Source: Sphingomonas sp. AP4-R1 (GTDB taxonomy: Bacteria > Pseudomonadota > Alphaproteobacteria > Sphingomonadales > Sphingomonadaceae). From it: a stretch of 64,000 bases of DNA. Position 1 is the first letter of the stretch. Each line of letters starts with the position of its first letter. The DNA is taken from NCBI RefSeq assembly GCF_013113735.1, contig NZ_CP053346.1:2866001-2930000 (forward strand), in the 5' to 3' direction. The notes beneath the pieces were generated by a model. It ran no database searches. It saw only the letters and a list, made by a program, of their open reading frames with translations, and had not been told where the DNA came from. Shown here in pieces: positions 52,601 to 60,051 of the stretch. The position numbers and the translations under genes were made by a program.

Positions 52601-52739
52601 GAACATCCTGAACAAGGATCCGGTTCTGGTCGCCAACGGTCCGAACGGCGACAATACGGAAGCGTATCCGCAGACCAACCGCCAATTGTATGACGTGTTG
52701 GGCCGTGTGTTCCGGATGGGCATCCGCGTAGATTATTGA
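49641..52739 (+). CDS. TonB-dependent receptor, first of a tandem pair
   Basis: A 1032-residue outer-membrane receptor. The signal sequence has a long polar start (about 1-20) before the hydrophobic VLATVGVMALCLGVEAAYAQ. Then come the TonB box-like GEITVTGTRIVRDGYSSPTP, a plug domain with NDFVNTLPAVRGSATAANSN, ANRTLVLLDGQRSVSS and VVTGGASSAYGSDAVSGVVN, and a large barrel. It ends MGIRVDY with a final aromatic. The length is that of sphingomonad receptors for large or peptide-like substrates. It is closely related to the next receptor throughout, so the pair arose by tandem duplication. Its start has GAAGGGGG six bases upstream. Confidence 0.93.
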   Translation: MTTLLGAVATSERNSPSATKRAVLATVGVMALCLGVEAAYAQQAAAPTTLAAEEPTPANEGEITVTGTRIVRDGYSSPTPVSVISTEEINREAPANINDFVNTLPAVRGSATAANSNGALSNGQAGVATVNLRNLGANRTLVLLDGQRSVSSTVDGTVDVNTIPQALIQRVEVVTGGASSAYGSDAVSGVVNFILDKEYKGLKAEYEYGVTTYGDGANHKASLTGGMTFGDGRGHLIASGEYFHQKGIQTINRDWNDSGFFTINNPSYSAAACTDNNAATICTSEYLVRSGVGSGNFTPGGLVLGARNSAGAIVGLTSATLGAAGAALTNTYFGTINPATGRATTGTLAVGPRSGQWMTGGDYVYSSSSHVGSATLQPSEDRRSAFGRASYEVAPWLNVYGQFGYSYYQGLSFYQATPSQTTPGAPGAGTTSGVEIFSGNPFLPAATQALMTANNLQSIVISTGNAGLPAQGSKMKREVFRYVAGADGDFSVLKRDWHWSGYYQKGITKTHELLVNAWNYDRMTKATNAVTAANGTIQCAVNADSITTNDDPACVPLNRIGVGGMSQAAIDYVTGNGRNPARDQRITQDIGAVSFSTNNLFEVWAGPVSIAFGAEARKEKVSGFVDSFFAPIGTGSTINPTWRYGNFIPVVGHYSVKEAFVETVIPIIKNMDFNGALRVTDYSTSGRVETWKTGLTYQPIPDVKFRGTISRDIRAPNLGELFNPGGGATNSVNRPAVAGGANTVSDTYINSIVGNTALKPEIAKTYGGGVVLTPTFLPGFAASVDYYKIKLTGAISTYTAQNLVDLCYGNLQDASSCSYINLASGGTATPTNPNADIQSVTIKPLNFVGIKTEGIDFEGSYRRHVGPGTISLRALATHAIKLETNNGIAAITDSAGQNTGSLPKWTFRFSTAYNLDNGLSFQAVARGVSPGKYNNNYIVCDTNCPVSTSDYRTVNYNHINGAWYFDVNADYKFVVMNTKASVFLSIKNILNKDPVLVANGPNGDNTEAYPQTNRQLYDVLGRVFRMGIRVDY

Positions 52740-52750
52740 TCCGACGACTG

Positions 52751-52789
52751 CCGGGCGGGTTCCTCCAGGAGCCCGCCCGGTTTCTTTTT
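52751..52789 (+). terminator. Terminator of the first receptor gene
   Basis: A 9-bp stem CCGGGCGGG / CCCGCCCGG with an inner TCCT/AGGA pair is followed by TTTCTTTTT. The second receptor gene therefore needs its own promoter, in the AT-rich leader at 53050-53190. Confidence 0.9.
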
Positions 52790-53193
52790 GATCGTGTAAC
52801 GCGCGCGATGAAAGGCCCCCGGCGGGCAGATCGATCGCGACCGGAGTGAATGTGATGGTTTCTTCCCGTTCCACTTTGCCCGTGACCCCGCTTCCGATGG
52901 GTGCGGCATGCTGGAGACGGGTGCGCCTTCCTCGCTGAAAGCGCGCATGGCCGACGACCGGCCCGGTGCCCCGGACCTGGACCCGGGAATAATCCGATCG
53001 CCAATTTTCCCAGATAGTGGATAAGGATTACGGCGCACTTTTGAATAAATTTGCATAAATGCTGCGCTTAGAAAGAATGCGACGATCAGAGTTTGAATCG
53101 AGACGAAAGTTCATTGCTAAAAACGTGATATGAAATAATACAGAAATATAGGGAGAGGATTACCCAGGGTGTAGGTTTGTTAAGGGGTAATTG
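52790..53193. promoter_or_regulatory. Spacer and leader between the tandem receptor genes
   Basis: About 400 bases. The first half is GC-rich with no convincing gene. The second half (about 53030-53190) is AT-rich and carries GGGAGAGGATT at 53151-53161, shared with the other receptor leader, and AAGGGG at 53182-53187 as the ribosome site. It should hold the promoter of the second receptor gene. Confidence 0.5.
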
Positions 53194-56100
53194 ATGATGA
53201 ATGTGCTTGACCATATGGCGGTCGGCGATCGGAAGATCTTGTCCAAATCGAAGCGGTACGTTCTTGCAACTGTTGGAATGATGGCGCTCTGCATGGGCGC
53301 CGAAGCTGCCCACGCACAGGAGGCTGCCCCCGCAGCACCTGCCTCTCTCGCCCAGGCCCCCGAGGCCGCTCCCCCAGAGGGCGAGATCACGGTCACCGGC
53401 TCGCGCATCGTCCGTGACGGTTACAGCGCGCCGACCCCGGTTTCGGTGATCAGCACCGAGGAAATCAACCGCGAAGCGCCGGCCAACATCTCGGACTTCG
53501 TGAACACCCTGCCGTCGGTTCGTGGCTCAAGCACGGCGGCCAGCACGAACGGGTCCTTGTCGAACGGTGGTGCGGGCGTCGCTTCGGTCAACCTCCGCAG
53601 CCTGGGCGCGAACCGTACGCTCGTGCTGATCGATGGCCAGCGCTCGGTCGCATCCGACACCAGCGGCACGGTCGACACCAATCTCATCCCGCAGGCGCTG
53701 ATCGAGCGCGTCGAAGTGGTGACGGGCGGTGCGTCGTCACAATATGGTTCGGACGCCGTCTCGGGTGTCGTGAACTTCATCCTGAACAAGAAGTTCACCG
53801 GCGTTAAGGCCGAATATAGCTATGGCGTCACCGATTATGGCGATGGTCAGAACCACAAGGCTTCGATCACGGCCGGCACCGATTTCGCCGAGCATCGCGG
53901 TCATGTGATCGTCAGCGGCGAATATTTTCATCAGGACGGCATCGACACGGTCGATCGTGACTGGAACAATTCGGGCTTCTTCCAGATCGACAACCCGAAT
54001 TACAGCGCGGCGGCCTGCGCGGCGTCGGCGGCCTCGTGCGTCAATGCGCGCACCATCGCCACCGGCATCGGCTCCGGCAACTTCACGCCGGGCGGCCTGA
54101 TCCTCGGCGCGCGCGCCAATGGCTCGACCAGCGTGCTTCCCGTTACCGGCACCGCCTTGGCCAACACCTATTTCGGCACGATCGATCCCGCGACCGGCCG
54201 CGCCGTCACGGGCACCCTCGCCGTCGGCCAGCGCAGCGGCCAGTGGATGCAGGGCGGCGATTATCAATATGCCAGCTCCAGCCACGTCAATTCGTCGAGC
54301 CTGCTGCCGTCCGAGAAGCGCAAGAGCGCGTTCGGTCGCCTGAGCTGGGATTTCTCGTCCGCGCTCAAGGTGTTCGGCCAGTTTGGCTACAACAGCTATC
54401 AGGGCCGCAGCTATTATCAGCTGACTCCCTCGCAGACGACGGCCGGCGCGCCCGGGGCCAGCACCACCAGCGGCGTCGAGATCATGGCGGATAATCCCTA
54501 TCTGCCGTCGAACATCCGGACGCTGATGCAGGCGAACAACCTGCAGTCGATCATCATGAGCACCGGCAATGCCGGCCTGCCCGCGCAGGGCAGCAACATG
54601 AAGCGCGAAATCTACCGCTACGTCGCGGGTGCCGAAGGCGATTTCACGGTGCTGAACCGCGACTTCCACTGGAGCGGTTACTATCAGAAGGGCATCACCA
54701 AGACGCACGAGCAGCTGATCAACGCGTGGAATTATGATCGCATGGCGAAGGCGACGGATGCCGTCACCGCCGCCAACGGCACGATCCAGTGCCGCGTCAA
54801 CGCCGACAGCATCACCACCAACGACGATCCGGCCTGCGTTCCGCTGAACCGCATCGGCGTGGGCGGGATGAGCCCGGCGGCGATCGCCTACGTTACGGGC
54901 AACGGCCAGAACCCGCTGCGCGAACAGACGATCAAGCAGGATTCCGCCGCGCTGAACGCCTCGACCAACAATCTGTTCGAGCTGCCGGCGGGTCCCGTCT
55001 CGATCGGTTTCGGCATCGAGCATCGCCGCGAAGCGGTGAAGGGCTCGGTCGATGCATTCTATGCGCCGATCGGCACCGGCAGCGCGATCGTTCCGACGTG
55101 GCGCTACGGCAACTTCATCCCCGTCTTCGGTCATTACAGCGTGACGGAAGGTTATGTCGAAACCATCGTTCCGATCATCAAGGGCATGGATTTCCAGGGC
55201 GCGGTCCGCGTGACCGACTATTCCACTTCGGGGCGCGTCACCACCTGGAAGACGGGCCTGACCTATCAGGTGATCCCCGACATCAAGCTGCGTGGCACGT
55301 ACAGCCGTGACATCCGCGCGCCCAACCTGAGCGAGCTGTTCAACCCCGGCGGTGGCTTCACCAACGCGGTTGTTCACCAGACCGCGCAGGGCAGCACGAC
55401 CACCGTGTCCGACACGATGATCGCGTCGCAGATCGGCAATCGCAACCTGACGCCGGAAGTCGCCAAGACGCTGGGTGTCGGCGGCGTGTTCACGCCGCGC
55501 TTCCTGCCGGGCTTCGCGGCGTCGGTCGATTACTACCGGATCAAGCTGTCCAACGCGATTTCGACGTACACCGCGCAGAATCTCACCGATCTCTGCTACG
55601 GCGAACGTCAGAGCGCCACGGCCTGCTCGTTCATCAACCTGACGGGGGGTGGCACGGCGTCGCCGACCAACCCCGGTGCGGACATCCAGAGCATCACCAT
55701 CCAGCCGCTGAACTTCGTCGGCATCAAGGATGAGGGCATCGATTTCGAGGCGAGCTATCGTCGTCGCATCGGCCCTGGCGTGAGCATGTTCCGTGCGCTC
55801 GCTACCCGCGCGCTCACCTACATTGCGGACAGCGGCGTGGCGCTGGCCTATAATACGGTCGGTCAGAACACGGGCAATCTGCCCAAGTGGACCTACCGCA
55901 TGACGGCGGCCTACAATATGGACAATGGTCTCGCGTTCGAGATGGTTGGCCGTGGTGTCTCCGGCGGAACCTATGACAACAGCTACATCGTCTGCACGAC
56001 GAGCTGCCCCGTCTCGACCGTCGATCACCGCACCATCAACAACAACCATATTGCCGGTGCCTGGTATTTCGACCTGAACGCCGACTATAAGTTCACGGTC

Positions 56101-56274
56101 GCCAATACGAAGGCGGATCTGTTCATCTCGATCCGGAACGTCTTCAACAAGGATCCCGTCCTCACGGCCACCGGCCCGACCGGTGACAGCACGGAGGCTT
56201 ATCCGCAGACGAACCGCAGCCTCTATGACGTTCTGGGCCGCGTGTATCGCATGGGTATCCGCGTCGAATATTGA
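53194..56274 (+). CDS. TonB-dependent receptor, second of a tandem pair
   Basis: A 1026-residue paralogue of the preceding receptor. Parallel segments are VLATVGMMALCMGAEAAHAQ, GEITVTGSRIVRDGYSAPTP, VSVISTEEINREAPANISDF and VEVVTGGASSQYGSDAVSGV. The barrel ends MGIRVEY. Differences cluster in extracellular-loop-like stretches (for example ACAASAASCVNARTIATG against ACTDNNAATICTSEYLVR), so ligand specificity may have diverged. I chose the ATG at 53194, which has AAGGGG six bases upstream. It is followed by a terminator and then by an amidohydrolase gene. Confidence 0.93.
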   Translation: MMNVLDHMAVGDRKILSKSKRYVLATVGMMALCMGAEAAHAQEAAPAAPASLAQAPEAAPPEGEITVTGSRIVRDGYSAPTPVSVISTEEINREAPANISDFVNTLPSVRGSSTAASTNGSLSNGGAGVASVNLRSLGANRTLVLIDGQRSVASDTSGTVDTNLIPQALIERVEVVTGGASSQYGSDAVSGVVNFILNKKFTGVKAEYSYGVTDYGDGQNHKASITAGTDFAEHRGHVIVSGEYFHQDGIDTVDRDWNNSGFFQIDNPNYSAAACAASAASCVNARTIATGIGSGNFTPGGLILGARANGSTSVLPVTGTALANTYFGTIDPATGRAVTGTLAVGQRSGQWMQGGDYQYASSSHVNSSSLLPSEKRKSAFGRLSWDFSSALKVFGQFGYNSYQGRSYYQLTPSQTTAGAPGASTTSGVEIMADNPYLPSNIRTLMQANNLQSIIMSTGNAGLPAQGSNMKREIYRYVAGAEGDFTVLNRDFHWSGYYQKGITKTHEQLINAWNYDRMAKATDAVTAANGTIQCRVNADSITTNDDPACVPLNRIGVGGMSPAAIAYVTGNGQNPLREQTIKQDSAALNASTNNLFELPAGPVSIGFGIEHRREAVKGSVDAFYAPIGTGSAIVPTWRYGNFIPVFGHYSVTEGYVETIVPIIKGMDFQGAVRVTDYSTSGRVTTWKTGLTYQVIPDIKLRGTYSRDIRAPNLSELFNPGGGFTNAVVHQTAQGSTTTVSDTMIASQIGNRNLTPEVAKTLGVGGVFTPRFLPGFAASVDYYRIKLSNAISTYTAQNLTDLCYGERQSATACSFINLTGGGTASPTNPGADIQSITIQPLNFVGIKDEGIDFEASYRRRIGPGVSMFRALATRALTYIADSGVALAYNTVGQNTGNLPKWTYRMTAAYNMDNGLAFEMVGRGVSGGTYDNSYIVCTTSCPVSTVDHRTINNNHIAGAWYFDLNADYKFTVANTKADLFISIRNVFNKDPVLTATGPTGDSTEAYPQTNRSLYDVLGRVYRMGIRVEY

Positions 56275-56285
56275 TCCGACCCCTG

Positions 56286-56320
56286 CCGGGCGGCCTCTTC
56301 GGAGGTCGCCCGGTATTTTT
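56286..56320 (+). terminator. Terminator of the second receptor gene
   Basis: A 12-bp stem with one G-T pair (CCGGGCGGCCTC / GAGGTCGCCCGG) is capped by a TTCG tetraloop and followed by TATTTTTG. It closes the second receptor transcript. Confidence 0.9.
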
Positions 56321-56392
56321 GTTGTCTCTATTTCGTGCCTACAAAGTGGCCCGGCCAAAGCCGGAGCCGATCATCGTTGGGAGATGAATTCG

Positions 56393-57985
56393 ATGCGTGT
56401 TTCCCGCTTCACCCTGCTGGCGACGGCGCTGCTTGCGGGCACCGCGCCGCTCGCTGCCGCGCAGGCCGCAGCCCCCGCCGCGATGAAGGCCGCCGCCGCC
56501 GCCGATATCGATGCCCACGCCAAGCTCGTCCAGGAAATGGTCGACAGCGTGTTCAGCTTCGCCGAGCCGGGCTTTCAGGAATTCAAGACGCAGGAATATC
56601 TGACCGCCATTCTCGAGAAGAACGGCTTCAAGATCACCAAGGGCGTCGCCGGCATCCCCAGCGCCTGGACGGCGACGTGGGGCGAGGGCGGGCCGCTGAT
56701 CGCGCTCGGCTCCGACGAGGATTGCCTGCTCGGCGTCTCGCAATATCCGGGCACGCCCTATCTGAAGCCGATGGTCGACGGGGCTCCGGGGCACGGCGAA
56801 GGGCATAATGCCGGCATGCCGCTGATGATCGCGGCCGCCATCGCGACCAAGGACGTGATGGAGAAGAACCACATCAAGGGCCGCCTGATGCTGTGGCCCG
56901 GCATTGCCGAAGAGCTGCTCGCGTCGAAGGCCTATTATGTGAAGGCCGGCCTGTTCAAGGGCGTGGATGCGAACATCTTCACGCACGTCTCCAGCGATTT
57001 CTCTACCTCGTGGGGCATGGGCGGATCGAACGCGCTCGTCTCGGTGGAATATACGTTTCACGGCAAGACCGCGCATGCGGCGGGCGATCCCTGGGACGGC
57101 CGCTCGGCTCTCGACGCGGTCGAGATCATGGACACGGCCTGGAATTTCCGGCGTGAACATCTGCCGATCAGCCAGCGCTCGCATTACGTGATCACCAATG
57201 GCGGCGGTCAGCCCAACGTCGTGCCCGACAAGGCCTCGGTCTGGTATTATTTCCGCGATTTCGGCTTCAAGCCGGTGCGCGAGCTGTACGAGACGGGCAA
57301 CGAGATTTCGGAAGCCGCCGCCAAGGCGACCGACACCACCGTCGAGCACAAGATCCTCGGTTATGCCGCGCCGAACTATGGCAACAAGCCGATGGCCGAA
57401 GCCGCCTGGGCGAACATCAAGGCGGTCGGCATGCCCAAGTGGACGGCCGACGATCAGGCCTTCACCAAGGCCGTGCAGACCTCGCTCAAGCGACCGGTCA
57501 AGCCGCTGGTGACCGAAATCAGCCCGCTCGGCGGACCATATGAGGCGCGCGTGCCCACCGGCGGCGGCTCGGACGATATCGGCGACATCATGTGGACCGT
57601 GCCGACCATCACGATCCGCTTCCCCTCGAACATCCCGAGCATGATCGGCCACAACAAGACCAGCGCGATCGCGATGGCCACGCCGATCGCCCACAAGGGC
57701 GCGGTCGCGGGTGCCAAGGCGGTGGCGTTCACGGTGCTGGACATGATGACCACGCCGAAGCTGATCGCGGACGCCAAGGAGTTCCAGACCAACGTCCAGC
57801 TCAAGGATCAGAAGTATGATCCGGTCGTCGGCCCGAACGATCCGCCGGCGATCTGGCTCAACAAGGACGTGATGGACAAGCTCCGCCCGGAGATGACGAA
57901 GTTCTATTACGATCCGGCCAAATATCCGAGCTATCTCGACCAGCTCGGCATCAAATATCCGAACCTGAACACGACGGGCGGCTGA
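56393..57985 (+). CDS. Secreted AbgB-like M20D amidohydrolase
   Basis: A 530-residue member of the peptidase M20D group, related to AbgB, the subunit of p-aminobenzoyl-glutamate hydrolase. Matching segments are SVFSFAEPGFQEFKTQEYL, HYVITNGGGQPNVVPDKASV and GGSDDIGDIMWTVPTITIRF. A signal peptide is present (1-24, ending AAAQAAAP), so unlike AbgB it works in the periplasm. The metal-site segment GHGEGHN (133-139) has Glu where the family has Cys (GHGCGHN). The EE pair is kept (PGIAEELLASKAYY). The start is ATG at 56393 with GGGAGAT before it. It is probably the processing enzyme of the receptor cluster. Confidence 0.88.
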   Translation: MRVSRFTLLATALLAGTAPLAAAQAAAPAAMKAAAAADIDAHAKLVQEMVDSVFSFAEPGFQEFKTQEYLTAILEKNGFKITKGVAGIPSAWTATWGEGGPLIALGSDEDCLLGVSQYPGTPYLKPMVDGAPGHGEGHNAGMPLMIAAAIATKDVMEKNHIKGRLMLWPGIAEELLASKAYYVKAGLFKGVDANIFTHVSSDFSTSWGMGGSNALVSVEYTFHGKTAHAAGDPWDGRSALDAVEIMDTAWNFRREHLPISQRSHYVITNGGGQPNVVPDKASVWYYFRDFGFKPVRELYETGNEISEAAAKATDTTVEHKILGYAAPNYGNKPMAEAAWANIKAVGMPKWTADDQAFTKAVQTSLKRPVKPLVTEISPLGGPYEARVPTGGGSDDIGDIMWTVPTITIRFPSNIPSMIGHNKTSAIAMATPIAHKGAVAGAKAVAFTVLDMMTTPKLIADAKEFQTNVQLKDQKYDPVVGPNDPPAIWLNKDVMDKLRPEMTKFYYDPAKYPSYLDQLGIKYPNLNTTGG

Positions 57986-58050
57986 CCGCCCGCCGGTCCC
58001 CGGCCCGTTGCGCCGTCCCTGCGGCGGGCCGGGGTATAGACGGACGGATG

Positions 58051-58087
58051 AAAAAGGGCGCTCCGCAGTCTGCGGGGCGCCCTTTTT
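58051..58087. terminator. Bidirectional terminator
   Basis: AAAAAGGGCGC-T-CCGC-AGTCT-GCGG-G-GCGCCCTTTTT is a near-perfect stem of about 15 bp with T-runs on both sides (A-run read on the minus strand). It ends the amidohydrolase transcript on the plus strand and the SDR transcript on the minus strand. Confidence 0.95.
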
Positions 58088-58088
58088 C

Positions 58089-58832
58089 TTAAAGGTTGTT
58101 GAGGAAGGCCAGCACGTCGGGGAAGCGGCCTTCGGCTTCCGCCGTGCGCAACGGCAGGACATTCTTCACGAGAATTTCCGGCGGCGTCGGCACCTGCTGG
58201 AACAGGCCCATCACCTCGTCCGCGAATTCGTCGAGGGGCATATAGCCTTCGCGGGTCGACTGGCCGGGCGTGAGGTCGGTGCGGACGGCCGGCGGCGCCA
58301 GTTCGATCACCTCGATCTTGCCCTTCAACTGCTCGCGCAGCGAAACGGTGTAGCTGTGGATCGCCGCCTTGGTGGCCGAATAGGTCGGCGCGCCCGGTAG
58401 CGGCACGAAGCCGAGGCCGGAAGAGAGGTTCACGATCACGGCGTCCGGGGCGGCGGCGAGATGATCGACCAGCGCGTCGATCAGCCGGATTGGCCCGAGC
58501 AGGTTGGTGACGATCGTCGCTTCCGCCACGGAGAGATCGCGCCGCGCGGTCAGATCCTCGCGCGCCATGATGCCGGCATTGTTCACGATCACGTTGAGCG
58601 CTGGGTGCGCCGTGATCAGCCGGGTGGCGAAATCCTCGATCGCCTCGACGCTTTCCACGTCGAGCGTCATCGCCGCCATGTTGGCGCGGCCGGCGATCGT
58701 CTCGTTCAGCGCGTCCTGTCGGCGGCCCGCCACGATCACGTGATTGCCCAGATCATGCCAGCGCTGCGCGAGCGCGCGGCCGATACCGGAGCCGCCGCCG
58801 GTGACGAGGATGGTGTTGCCGCTGATCTTCAT
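58089..58832 (-). CDS. SDR family oxidoreductase (DltE-like)
   Basis: A 247-residue classical short-chain dehydrogenase. The cofactor motif TGGGSGIG is at 11-18, AGRR follows strand 2, NNAGIM is near residue 91, and the catalytic Ser and YSATK (near 153) are present. It lacks the extra C-terminal part seen in larger SDR proteins. The ATG at 58832 with AGGAG upstream is chosen. It is transcribed divergently from an HxlR regulator, and the two share a promoter region of about 108 bases. A redox enzyme controlled by HxlR is the usual reading of this arrangement. Confidence 0.9.
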   Translation of the reverse strand: MKISGNTILVTGGGSGIGRALAQRWHDLGNHVIVAGRRQDALNETIAGRANMAAMTLDVESVEAIEDFATRLITAHPALNVIVNNAGIMAREDLTARRDLSVAEATIVTNLLGPIRLIDALVDHLAAAPDAVIVNLSSGLGFVPLPGAPTYSATKAAIHSYTVSLREQLKGKIEVIELAPPAVRTDLTPGQSTREGYMPLDEFADEVMGLFQQVPTPPEILVKNVLPLRTAEAEGRFPDVLAFLNNL

Positions 58833-58940
58833 GGGATCGCTCCTGTTGATTGTCCCGATGGAGGGCTCCATCTAGCGCGGCACTGTGGTTTCGAAAGAAG
58901 GCACCGGAAAGTTTTATACCCACCAAAAGGAGAGTGTGGG

Positions 58941-59369
58941 ATGGCCACGACGATCGAGCCGGCGAACGAACTGGCGGAACGGGCGCCCGTTCCCGAACGG
59001 ACATGTGCCGCGCCGGAGGTGGATCCACGCGTGGAGGCCCTGGTCAACGACCTGATCGGCCGCGTTGCCGACAAGTGGACGATGCTGGTGCTGGAGGTTC
59101 TGGAAGAGCAGGGCGAATTGCGCTTCACGCAGCTGGCGAAGGCCGTGACGGGAGTGAGCCAGAAGATGCTGACGCAAACGTTGCGTGCGATGGAGCGCGA
59201 CGGGCTCGTCATCCGCACCGTGCATGCCGTGGTCCCGCCGAAGGTGGAATATCGGCTGACGCCGCTGGGCCGCAGCCTCGGCGAGGCCTTCTGCGGTGTC
59301 TGGATCTGGGCCGAAAAGAACCTGACCGCTGTGGACGAAGCCCGCGCGGCGTTCGATGAGGGAAAGTGA
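58941..59369 (+). CDS. HxlR family transcriptional regulator
   Basis: A 142-residue winged-helix regulator of the HxlR/DUF24 family. The core is VNDLIGRVADKWTMLVLEVL, RFTQLAKAVTGVSQKMLTQT and LRAMERDGLVIRTVHAVVPP. Family members have an N-terminal Cys that senses redox or electrophiles; here Cys22 (ERTCAAPEVDP) is the candidate. It has AAGGAGAG before the ATG. It is divergent from the SDR gene, which it most likely controls. Confidence 0.9.
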   Translation: MATTIEPANELAERAPVPERTCAAPEVDPRVEALVNDLIGRVADKWTMLVLEVLEEQGELRFTQLAKAVTGVSQKMLTQTLRAMERDGLVIRTVHAVVPPKVEYRLTPLGRSLGEAFCGVWIWAEKNLTAVDEARAAFDEGK

Positions 59370-59430
59370 AGTCCGGTTGAGCATTGCCCCGGCGGGCGGC
59401 TGAGCTAAGCTGGCCGGCGGGGAGATTCGC

Positions 59431-60051
59431 GTGTTGGGGGCTCTGTTTTCGCCGGAGGTGGTGACCTTCACGGCGGCGCTTGTTTTGATGGTGCTGATCG
59501 GTCTGGTCGAGGCTGTCGGGCTCGGCATAGCCGGGCTCGATCTCGATTTCGGCGTGGATTTCGATCATGGCGGTATGCTCGGCTGGCTCGGCTTCGGTCG
59601 CGTACCCCTGCTGGTGCTACTGATCGCGTTTCTGGCCAGCTTCGGCATTCTCGGGTTCGCCATTCAGCAGGCGGCGCAAGGCGTGTCGGGCGTCATGCTG
59701 CCGGTGTGGGGCGCGACGCCATTGGCGGCCATCCTTTCCCTGCCCGTGACCAAGATCCTCGCGCGCGGCCTTGGCCGCGTCATGCCGCATGACCAGACGA
59801 CCGCCTATCCGCTGGAAGGCCTTGTCGGCTTGGCGGCCTCGATCACGATCGGTCGTGCCGTCTATGGTTCCCCGGCGCGAGCCCGTGTCGTCGATCCGCA
59901 CGGGCAGGCGCATCATGTGATGGTCGAGCCCGATAACGGCGCGGCCGTCTTCAACGAGGGCGATACCGTCCTGCTCGTCCGACGCGAGAAGGATGTCTTC
60001 CGCGCAATCTCCCACGGCGCACCGCCTTTCTCCAACTGGATACAAAGATGA
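59431..60051 (+). CDS. YqiJ-like inner-membrane protein (OB-fold)
   Basis: A 206-residue membrane protein of the YqiJ group. Two or three helices at about 8-30 and 55-105 are followed by a C-terminal OB-fold-like domain (about 125-200: LEGLVGLAASITIGRAVYGS; EPDNGAAVFNEGDTVLLVRR). Such proteins are regularly paired with the flotillin YqiK. The start is GTG with GGGGAG upstream. It overlaps the flotillin gene by four bases, so the two are co-translated. Confidence 0.85.
   Translation: MLGALFSPEVVTFTAALVLMVLIGLVEAVGLGIAGLDLDFGVDFDHGGMLGWLGFGRVPLLVLLIAFLASFGILGFAIQQAAQGVSGVMLPVWGATPLAAILSLPVTKILARGLGRVMPHDQTTAYPLEGLVGLAASITIGRAVYGSPARARVVDPHGQAHHVMVEPDNGAAVFNEGDTVLLVRREKDVFRAISHGAPPFSNWIQR

Noticed and set aside
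49581-52874. 1097-codon minus-strand frame opposite the first tandem receptor
   Set aside because: It is an antisense shadow of the receptor gene. A similar one lies opposite the second receptor at 53737-56358.
48830-56274. ECF sigma/anti-sigma (FecI/FecR) signalling for the receptors
   Set aside because: No sigma factor or FecR gene is nearby and the receptors lack the N-terminal signalling domain.
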